DNA from: Manduca sexta | Taxonomy: Eukaryota > Arthropoda > Insecta > Lepidoptera > Sphingidae | Length of the DNA: 64,000 nucleotides | Direction: 5' to 3' | NCBI RefSeq assembly: GCF_014839805.1 | Contig: NC_051139.1 | Span: 4,154,001 to 4,218,000, forward strand | In this document: piece by piece, positions 38,801-50,800 of the stretch | Numbering within the stretch: the stretch's first letter is position 1 | Layout: every line of letters begins with the position of its first letter | Notes under the pieces: model-generated | Seen by the model: the letters and a program-made list of their open reading frames with translations, nothing else | What the model was told of the DNA's origin: nothing | Database searches by the model: none | Position numbers and translations under genes: made by a program

Positions 38801-41800
38801 ATAGTTTTTTTTTTTTTTTTGGGGAATGCCATGGTTATATGGATATAGTTTTACACTCTGGGAAGGACATAGGCTTTCTATCCCTGAAAAATATATAGCG
38901 GGACTTTTATTCTGAACATCTCTTTCACGCAGGCGAAGCCGCGAGCAAAACTTAGTTTATAAAACGCTAAATTATATATTCTCTCAGATGTAGTTATAAT
39001 TTGTGACTTAATAACTTATTTCATCATTTAGTTTTTTTAAAATACAATAAATTTTATTTTTGTAGATACGTATATGCCCTCATAAATTCCTTACCTAAAG
39101 TTTTCAATTTACGTATTCCGTGACTACTGTTTAGTGTGCGTATTATATTTCTTTAATCTTCCTTCGTTTGTTAATTTTCGTGTGAAACCTGTCAAGGGTG
39201 TCAAAAACTAAATCCTTCCTTTTGAATATTCCTGACACGGTATTACCATACAAATTACTAAGCGCTCGGCTCACCCCAATTCCATAATGCATGTAGTTTT
39301 CTTTTGTACTATATTAACATTATTTTCGGTTAAAGGCCCAGTTATAGTATAACTGAATATTTTCTATTAATATAAAATAGGTGTTGCTCGCGGCTTCTTC
39401 CGGAAAGCAATTATGTTTTGTTTACCATAAAAACTTAATTAATATTGCATAAACCCTTTCGAGTAGTTTCTACATGCTTACTTAGTGACAGATCTTGAGT
39501 ATTATTTTATTTCATCACAAACTAAACACAAATATGAAAACAGCGATATCACAATAGCTATGTACAAGGATAGAACATCAAATTGCCTCATCCACGGTCA
39601 CAAAGAGGTGTTGGGAAATCGCGCGTGTTCCTGACAAGAGCATCATTAGTCAAATCTTGTGACCGTACGAAAACGGAGTGGGTACGGTAATTTCAATCCA
39701 TTAACACTGTGAGCTTCATGTTGTACCTACATCTTACTAATATAAATGCGATGTTTTTTATTTTGACTCGAAAATTCCCTACTGCACCGGATGGTAAGTG
39801 GTGTGGGGTCTAATAAAATTTCGACTGACGAGAGATGATTACTCCTCGTCACATAATTATTGGCCTTTTGGAACCGAATATACACAGGCTGATCCCGGAA
39901 CGCGACACATTTACGTGAGCCACTATGGCGGGTTTTAACACCTTGTGTACATTAGCCGGTATCCGGGTGGATAGAAAATATATCCTACCGTCAGCAATTA
40001 ATAGAGAGCTTAGACACTAGACATACTCTACATCTGTGCCACACGACCGTTTATCTCTGTCACACTTTTTTGCCCGTATTCACTTGACAGCTAGATAAGA
40101 TCGTTCAGTCCAATTCTATTTTGGTCGAAATCAATAATTATACGGATCGCCAAATTTGGCTGAAAACGACACATAAACTCTTTATTTTCGTTTTATTCTT
40201 AATAACTATGAGTAGCTGTAATGCATTTCTTATAATTATAGATAGCAATTCTGAATATGAAGGAAATCTAAAAGCACAACATATTTCTGTATTCCACTTC
40301 GTGTTATAACTAATATGAAACTAAAGAAGCGACAAAGAGTCTTAAACGAACTCGCTGGCGCACTATTACAATGTACTATTTTATAATTAAAGTGCAAATT
40401 GAATTATATATATCACATGAATCTAAAAACCTTTTCAATGAAAATTTCCAATAATCCCGAAAGATAAATAAAGGAGGAACCATGATTTATGTCTTTTTTT
40501 AATTTTCATTTTTTTTTATCTCTTTTTAGCGTCGTCAGTAAAGACGTCGTCAGTATTAACATAGGGCCTAGTAATAGTGAGCTAACGAAGTATAACTTTT
40601 TGTACCAATTCACCAAACCCCTTCTCTTAATCTTTTGTACGTATACAAAATATTTATAAGAATAAAGATTCCCGTCTACACTACAAATTTCTAGCAAGAA
40701 ACTACAGTATTTAAGTTCTGATCTTTCAATCATCAGATAAAATTGATTCGTAGGTTAAAGTACAAACGATTTAAAATAACAGTCGTATGTGCGTTGAAAA
40801 TTTGTCTCACTTTTATATTCAGTCAGGTTCTAATAAAAGTTGCACTCAAAAATAGATTCTCGAGTCAAGAAAATTGAAGGCACAAACTCGCAATAACCGT
40901 TCGACGCCATATTGACTTATCAGATCCATAATTCTATAAGGAATATCGAAAATATTGTTCAATATAGTAAACTGTATCGGATTTCCGGTTAATTTGCCGA
41001 CAAAGGTCGCCAAACGGAGCGTCTATAGGGGCACCAATCACATTATTTCAGGGTTAAGTACAGGGACGTAACGAGATTGGCATTGCATAGGGGGTCGTGA
41101 TATGTCTCCCAATTTTTGCTCAATTATCAAAATAGCAGTCGAGGAAAAACATCACGACAAAAGCCAAATTTGGATACAAGTTCAACTAGGTTTTAAGTAA
41201 ATTTATTTTATGGTAGTGTTTCTCTTGATATTACGTGATTGTACTCTAATTAAATAATAGAAAAATACTAACGAAATTAATTGAAAGGATTATTATGTCT
41301 AACACTGAGACTTAATTTAAACGATTCATAAAAAAAAAAACAATTTCATAATAACTAGTTACAAATAAAAGTCGGAAAAGGTCCGCATTTCTCCTAAATT
41401 AATCAAACGTGACCTGAGCGAGATATCTAAGTGGGTCCGGCCCCCGTTCCCCGGTTGCGTGCCGCGCTAAACGGATCCTGCACGCACGTACGATTTGGCA
41501 ACAAGTGGCCACCTATTCTCTAATATCAAATATTGTTTTATTGTCTTTACAGAAAAATATTTTGGACAAATTGTCCCGTATATCGAACGTATTTCGTTGA
41601 ATGCTGCGGCACATAAATTCCCGTTTCTGTTATGAAATTGTTTGTCGGATACACGCGTTGTTGAAAAATATGTCGCAACACGCTGTGGATGGGGTTTGAG
41701 ATGTGAAAAGAGAAATTTAGCTTAATGTTGTATAAACGATATATTCCAAATTATTTGTAACATCATAATTTATATTAGTTATTAGGTTTACGGCTCCGAC

Positions 41801-44800
41801 TGCGTGAAAGAGTATTCAGGGATAAAAGTCCATTTTTATATTTTCCCGGAATAAAATTAGACTATAGCATTCAGAGTAATGTAGCTTCCTATTAGTGAAA
41901 AATCAAAATCGGTTTAGTAGTTCCTGAGATTAGCGCGACCAAACAAAATAACTTTTCAACTTTATATATAATATAGATATATAGAATAATATAGATTTTT
42001 GTTTAAATTAGCGAACTTGGAAGCTATATTGCCTTGTGTCTGCACAAATTTGTTAAGCCACATAACAAAGTCAATAAAATTATTCCTTCCATTCCAAAAA
42101 GAACTATAAAAACTGTCAAGTTCATCTGTATAAAAAGTGAAAAACATAACACAAAATACAGTAAACTTCTACAAATTAACAAAAGAGCCATAAAGAAAAT
42201 ATTTTAACGGCCACCTTGCCAGATAATAAAAGTAAAACTTGTTAAGAGTTGAATTTTTGGCAACCCATCAACAAGTGTTGTTTCGTTACATAAATAATTA
42301 GTATTACTGTAGACCTCGCAGCGGTTTCTGGGAGATAAAAGTTACAGTGATGGTGAAAATCTTTGGGTTGCTTTTCATATATCTTTAATTTTGTACCTAT
42401 TTGTATTATATACTCGACTACATTATGGATGTAATAACATAGAGGCGATGATAGCTTAGTTGGTAATGAAACGGACTGCTGAGACGAATGTCTGCAGGTT
42501 CAAAACTCAGGGGCACACCTAAGAATTTTCTAAAAATTATGTGTGTATTCTTTGTGAATTATCGCTTGCTTTTACGGTGAAGGAAAAATCGTGAGGAAAC
42601 CTGCATACCTGAGAGTTCTCTATAGGAGTTTTGAGGGTGTGTGAAGTCTTCCAATCCACACTAGGCCAGCGTGGTGGACTAAGGCCTCATCCCTCTCAGT
42701 ATTAGAGGCTTTTGCCCAGCAGTGGGACGGTATATAATACAGAGCTGATATTATTAGTATATATCAAGTGAGCAGTAGAGCAGTAAATTTTGAAAAAAAA
42801 AAGCATTCTTTTTTTATTCTCGTACGAATATGAACGGAAACAATGATTAGTTAAAACATAGATCACCAACGAACATTGGTTAGGGTTTGACTACATGTAT
42901 TATTTTATGTTATCAACTTCGGATAATTTTGTACCATATGTAAAAGGATCGTTCGCGTAATGTATACAGTTTGTGAAGTTATATTTGAGCATGTGCTTGA
43001 CGCTCAAATCCCTCTTCCCATCGTGGGCCGTATGCTTCGCTGTACGGGTTATATTTGAATAATTAGGAATACTTTAAGTTAAAAAACAATCATATATCAG
43101 TGGGGTTTGAAAAGGTCCTAAATTAATCGTGGGAACGGTAATTATTACACTTCATTTCAATTTAAAAAACACAATGTTCTTATCGATTGCATAGAAATAA
43201 TTTCTTGAAAATACGACATGAAATTAATTTCAGAAACACAACAATAAGATGCCATTATAATTCCCGCCGAAACTGGAAAGATATTAAAAATAGAACTTAA
43301 GGGCAAGTGCTAAAAGCAACATCTAAAAATTAATAAATTCTAAAAATAAAATGTTATCGTGCGGAGCGCGGCAGCGGGTCTATCACGCGCGAACACTCGT
43401 GGCCAAGTTTAAGTGTAGCGGAGAGCGCACTTCACGCGACCGCACACACGACGCGCACGCCACGTAAACACTTCGCGGTTCGTTTACTTTGGCCGTAAGT
43501 GTCCGCGCCGATTGTTTAGGCAACGGATATGGGCCTTAATTTATTTGAGTGAGGTGTGGTGAGATTTTAATTAATTGTTTTAGTTTCTTACGTCAACGCT
43601 GGTTTTCTTTTTCTCCAAGTTCTTATTTCGTGTGAAGTTCTTTATTTATATTTGTGACATTTTGGTTAGTTAGAAACTCGATAAAGCGTGATTGATGTGA
43701 TGTCAACAGCTTATCATATTTGAAATTTCGATTAATGTCTTGCCCTTAAATACAATTAATAATTCGTTCGATTTTCACTTCGCTTTAATTCATATATTAG
43801 TGGCTGACTACCCTTATTCCACTTGCCTTATCCCACTTCGATACGGGTCGCTGCAACACCCTTTTTAAGGATCTTGCAGAAATGTTTTGCCTTAGATTTT
43901 ACAAACAGCCGCCTGAATGAAGTCAAACCTCTCAATAATTAACCGAACCTATTCTCATACACTAAACCACTAGGTAAAATTAATCAATGAAATACCGAGG
44001 TAGTTTAAACTATAATTACGTTACTGAAGCCGCGGCAAAACGCTCGCATTATTACGGTACTTACAAATCATTACATCGAAGCCTATTTATAAGCCGTGCA
44101 TGTCACAATACTAAACGATAGATTTCAGTGAGGAATGGTAAATAGTAATTGCTGAGGAGGGGTTGTCAGCTAGCGTACTTCCCACGCGCTAAACATAGAA
44201 ACTAACATCGAACGTAGCTTTAAAGAAATCTATACTTATAAATACGAAAGTAACTGTCTGCCTATTACGTTTAAACGGTTGTACCACTTGATTAGTTTTC
44301 GTGTAAATTTTTCCCAGATAGAAAGTAACTTCTGCCATTTTTCGCCCATGGACAATCTATGAGTTAAAAATTATCTCGAACTCAGCGGTCGAGAGGTCGC
44401 TACTGGTGCATTTGGAAGATTACACACAGACACTAAAAAAGCCATAAAAGAGAATTTACCAGATCGTGTAAACCCAAATAACATTACTTCAAAATACACC
44501 GTTCTTTATAAAAAATACTGGCCGCATTCAAAACACACCTTTATTCATTCCCATGGGCAAAGGAAACAAAGATAATGCCAAATGTAACATAACAAAAAGT
44601 GCAATAAATTGTTGTTAAAAACATGCCGGTTTCGCACTGTCCAATCAAACGGCGTCCCGTGGGAGCTGGCAAAACGCAAATTTCAGCCAAAAATGATAAC
44701 TGCTGAAATATTGCATGCATTGTACTTAACAAAGTCATTTTATTGCGGCGCACTTTATGACCTATGGGAGATATTATCGCGTTATAAATTGTGTAGAAAC

Positions 44801-47800
44801 GTTGAATACATGTTCTGTAGTGGGAATAATGTAACGCATTGTTTAGTACGTTTAAAATTGTTACATTTTATTCGAACACCTTTTTGATATCGACAATAAA
44901 TATCCTGATATTTAGCGAATATTATGGTATCATTAAAACTTAATTAATGGACAGATAATACAATAACCATAATGCATAATGCTATCGATTACCAGTGGTA
45001 GGATATATTTTATATCCGCCCGTATAGCGACCACCGTACACAAGGTGTTAAAGCCCTCGATAGTGGCTAATGTAAGTGTGACGTTCCGGGATCAGCCTGT
45101 ATACATCCAGTTCAAACAGGCCGGCATAATTGTGTCGACTGTCGAGGGGTAACTAACTCTCGTCAGTAGACCTTCTATTAGACCCACTCCACTTACCACC
45201 AGATGCAATGGATCACTTTGCCGTACTCGAAAAAAAGTTTATTTTTTTAAGCGTTCTATCATAAATATGTTTGCGGTATGAATTAATTAAAAATATCAAA
45301 GACACGCTATCTTCATAATGATACTAAAATAACATGCGATGTGCTGTCATTAAAGTATGTGAAAGTTACGTCTCCCATTCATCTTACAACCATAATTAAA
45401 AAAGCTAATAATAAACACACTAAGAGCTCAGTAATTAGCGACAGATTAATGTATCGTCACGTGAGATTCGAAACGTCATAACTCATTCACGTTACAGACG
45501 GAACGACATACCATGAGTAAGATATACGGAGGACCCAGACCAACTAATTTGTATTTACTGCGCACCCACTTAATCATAGAGCGTGATGCATCGCGCAGGA
45601 TTGCGGCGCAGACATGTGAAAAATTACAGAACGTCATTCCAATTAAAAAGTAACGTAATACGCGCCACTCAAAATGTTAGCGTCTGACCGGCGCGTTTGA
45701 ATATGACAACCGTACGTGTGTAGGAGGCCTTATAAACTAGCGATATCTATGTACAGTGTACACGGCTCTTAAAATTTCAACCAAAATTTTAAATAAAGCT
45801 GATCGTATGATAAATTAACATGTCTTGATTATTTTGTAGTTAAAACTTCATATCTATTAATGTATGTACTTATATGTATAAAATAAATCTCTATTTTTAG
45901 TGACGCCATAACTTGAGGATGACTTAACTGATTTAATTTATATATTTTTTTAATTTCTTTTATTCTTCAAAGAATGTTGTTACGGAAAGAATAGTTAAGA
46001 AAATTATGTAGAAAATTGGAAAATTTTAGAAAACTTAACGACTATTTTAACTTCACGTGTTTGACAGTCCGCGCATTTGATGAATGTCAATTTAGCAGAC
46101 AGTTGTTATTTTAATGTTAGATTAATTTAAATATATAATATATGTAACTTAACTCCTGTTGAACCGATTTTGATGTAATTCTTATGTGTTTTCGGGTCCC
46201 TGGAAAATTTAGATTCTCAATTGGTTTAAAGGTGTGTGTAATAACACCAAATAACCTACGGAACACTTAAATCTTACCAAATAAAAATTATATGACAACC
46301 AAAAAATCACATCCGTTAATACCCAATCTATAAATCCGAAAAATCATTCCAGTTCCCACTTTCGGGATGTGTTCATTCAAAAAGCATCCAATTACCGGGT
46401 CCATCCAATGCAGGCATTACTGTCCGTGTGTTTAGTTGCCACCCCACGCTGCTGAAGTGCGATAAGACGGGGCCTAAATTGATGTTTGAACTGTCATTAA
46501 TTCCCCCAACCAACAGATGTCGCTGCACTCTATTATTTTTGACACATACGACTGTCATTTGTCGTCAGAATGATTTATTCAGTTGCTGCTTTCGAATAAA
46601 GGATTGAGTTTGTTGAACTTTCGTATTAAATACAATTAACAAAAATAATTTTCGTATTCCGCAATATTTATTTTCGTTATATTACATTTAAAAATAATCT
46701 ATTATACTAAATACTGGTGTTACGTCTGTCATATGTGAGAGTCGGCCTGGGTAGGTACCACCGCAATGTCTATTTCTGCCGCCAAGCAGCAGTGTGTAGT
46801 CACTATTGGGTTCCGGTTTGAAGGACATTGAAGCCAATGTAACTACTGGACATATTAAGACTTAACATCTCATGTCTCATGGATGGCGAGCGCAGTGGAA
46901 TACCAAACAATACTTTGTAATTCAAGGTGTTGGATGGTGTTTCTACTGTTTATGGGCGGTCGTATCGCTTACCATCAGGCGAACGGCAAGCTCGTCGCAT
47001 CATTCAAAATAATAAAAAAAAATCTATTATACATATAAAGCTGAAGAGTTTATTTGAACGCGTTAATCACAGGAGCAACTAAAACGATTTTGTTTTTTTT
47101 TTCACTAATAAGATAGTACATTAGTCTTGGGTGCTATAGCCTACCTTTTATCCCGGGAAAAGATTTGCCCCTGAAAAGCTTTTTCACGCGGGTGGAATCA
47201 CAAGAAAAAGCTAGTAACTTATAAATAATCAAGATATACCTAACAATGAAACGTAAAGAATGTTTTTCTTTGTATGCTATTATTTACGGAAGTAAACTCA
47301 TTTGCTTTTACACGGAATGTCTTCGTCTTTAAGATATCCGTATCAAGACCTCTTCTCTAAGGTGAGATTCGTAGAATCCATTTGAGTAATTCGAATTAGA
47401 ATTTCCCGTGTAAGCCGAAACCCAGTATATGGAATCAAGTTCCTCTTTCATTGCAAATCGTCATTTAGTTTTGTGTACGATTAATTTCGATTCAATAAAG
47501 GGGGATAGCCTAGTTGGGGATGGGACGCAATAACGAGACGAATGACCATAGGTTCACAACTCAAGAGCCTCTTATTTCTAAAAAGTTATGTGAGTATTCT
47601 TTGTGAATTATCACACGCATAAACAGTAAAAGAAAACATTGTGAGTTCTGTATAAGAATTTGAAAGGTATGTGAAGTCTGCTAATCCGCACTTGACCAGC
47701 GTGGTGGACTGAGGCCTAATCCCTCTCAGTAGTAGAGAAGGCCCATGCTCAGCAGTGAGATAGTATATAAAACAGGGCTGATATAAATATTACCATTTAA

Positions 47801-50800
47801 AAGAATTGATATTATTATCATTAGACTACTAGTAAACATATCTGTGAAGAACTGCGAGCTTTACAATATGTATCCTAAGGGGGGTCAATTTGAAACAGAT
47901 TTTAGATTATATTTTTAACACGATTTGCATTCTATAATTATTAGCATGAAGACGATTATTTATACTTATCGATATAAGTAGCTCATTCCCGTAAGCGATA
48001 AATAAAGTCAAATCAAAACCCAATGGCTTAGATACTAAGCTACTATTATCACAAACTGCTTCCATGCACAAAAAATAACACGAGAACCGCTAAATATCAC
48101 CCGTAAGAGTAATTCCGTTGCGCAGTTATCATAATTTTTATTCCCATTCTTGACAGTTGGTTTATGGCTCAATTCAATGTCACACATTGCTATGCATTGC
48201 ACGATGGTGAGTTACTTTTATCTCTAATAAGATTCCTATTCGAATAGTTGCTGTCGCGAAGTCCCTAAAGTAATAAACTATTTGGTTGTGCGGTTCGTCG
48301 CGTGCCCGTTGAAGGACGTTACGATATTTTCGATTGTTGTTTATTAGTATGGGTTTATTTAAAATGATAGAATTGTTTATAACCTATATGTGTTTTCTGA
48401 AAATGAGATACAAGTACCTAATGTAATATATTTTATATTTCCGAAATAAATAGTTATTAAAATTTTTGTTTTCATTTAGTTCGATTTACAAATACAAAGA
48501 TCCTAAACCAATAGCAGTTTTATTAGATGCATTTTTAAATTAATAAAAGAAGAAGAGAAAGTTAAATAGATTTAGGAATTCAATATGTATATACTTAACT
48601 ATGTATAATTAACTTTTCTATCAGTCAAGCGACTATACTAAAAATAAATACTAAAAAATATAGCCAACTAACCCTTTTAAAAAAAATATATTAGTATTAC
48701 AATTGACGAGCAAAAAGGAAATCACATTTCTTATTATCAAATTAAACCATACCAAACTTAAAAAAAAAATATTTAAAATCGTATCGTATAAATCAACGCA
48801 CACGCACCCAATTGCGTATACGGAATACGTCGAATTTGTAGAACAAATATAAATGGTTGAGGGTAGATCGGGGGTAGATAATTACATTTTTTGATCTTCG
48901 GAAACGGGGGTCGTGACGTCACTGCTAAGCCTCAGTCAGTCTTTGTGTCGGACGTGTTTTGATAGTGTCAAAGATATGTACGAGTGAATAATGGTGAAAT
49001 TTGTTTTTCGACCTTGTGTGCGTAATAAATTATTAAGAGGTGGTTTATGGGAACGAATTGTAATTATGTCAGGATCGGAAAGTAGTAACACTATGTTTTA
49101 CTTTGCATCAGTCCTTATAGGTAAAATAAACCTGGCATCATTATCGTTTTGTAATGTAATTTTTATGTCTAAGTATTTGTCAAAATAAATGTATTAATTT
49201 TATTATTATTCCTTTTTTATACTCGTATTTTTACTTTATCCTTTGATGACCAATAAAGTGTAATAAATAAAAAAAACGACATAGTTTTTAAGAAAATATT
49301 GTTTACTATTTTTTTTGTCTCATCTGTTTTTTTCTGTTTCCTAATACATTCGTATCAATCAATATCTATAATATATGTATTACGACAAACAAAAAACTCA
49401 TTAGACAGGAAAAAATCGTGATAATATTTCATAAAAACTATTTCGTTATATACATTTATTTTGAGAAATACTTATTAAAGAAATTATAGTTAGTTGGTGT
49501 TTTAAAATACTATGAACTAAAAAATACAGCTCATTAAGGGATTATGAGCTTTACGGCTCCTATTAATTCTCGGATAGTAAATTTATTGCTATATTTTTAG
49601 TATAAATCTTTTAATCCAATGCAGGTACCTTTTTTCCGATAATAACTGCACTACGCTGCTGGAATCTTCATTATGAGTCAACACACTTATCAACATACAT
49701 CTTATTGACTAGAGAGTATATTCCGTAGACTAGTACATCTCGCAAAAACTTATATATTTCAATAATACAAAAACCAAAGAATAATATTATTTCATTTTAT
49801 TAATTAAAGTTCTATGTCATGTAGAGCCCACAATTAGTACCTAACAATGCAACCTATTCGACATTTGTGGAGTACAATAAATGCAATTGATTATGAGTAT
49901 AGCAACAAAAGGAATAAAGGTACGTTCCAAACATATACTGGTGGTAGGTCTCTCATATGTGAGAGTCCGTCTGGGTAGGCATCACCGCAATATCTATTTT
50001 TGACGCCAAGCAACCGTGTGTAGTGTGGCGAGCGCAGTGGAATACCAAACAATACTTTATGATTCAAGGTATTGAATGGTATTGTATGTTTACTGTTTAT
50101 GGGTAGTATCGTTTACCATCAGGCGAAAGGAAAGCTAGTTTCGTCATTAAAAAAAAAGTATAACCTTTTTTGAAGTCGTTTAATAACGTCACATTTAGTA
50201 TTGACGATCGGCAATTTACTCAATCGCTTAAAAAGCCCGATGCAGCTATGCGCCGTTTCCATACTACGCTTAAACGAGTTGTATTTGTCAAGCATCGAAC
50301 CAATGGCTATGACTGGTGATATACAATACAGTAACTATCGTGTGGAGTAACCTTTATGAAATGTGTGCTCATTGCTATAAAATCTATTTTCCAGTGTACA
50401 GCTCGCGGTTGATTATATATTACCTTTGATTACTTCAAATAATTAAAAATAATTTACATATACAAAATATAATTTTAATTTGTTATTTCTAATTATAACG
50501 CTACAACCCTATACATACACCTTTAATTTCTAGAAAATAAAAAGTATTTTTTAGATTTTAGATTTCTTTAATATAATATGCCTATACTTAGTAGAATCTA
50601 GAAAAATAATCTAAAGCTTAATTATTTGTTTAAATTGCACTCTATTTACAAAGAAACTACAAAGAAGTTCGATTATTTATAACCAAAATATTAGAGCTCA
50701 TTTTCTCTACATTTTTATTATATTGTAAGCCCAATTCACCATGTTATTAATACTGGATTTAAGTCAAACTAAAATTAAATCCATTATATGTATACAATAA

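Noticed and set aside
44609..44887. 92-codon plus-strand frame with an overlapping minus frame
   Set aside because: No domain, composition like the surroundings, no splice or promoter support.
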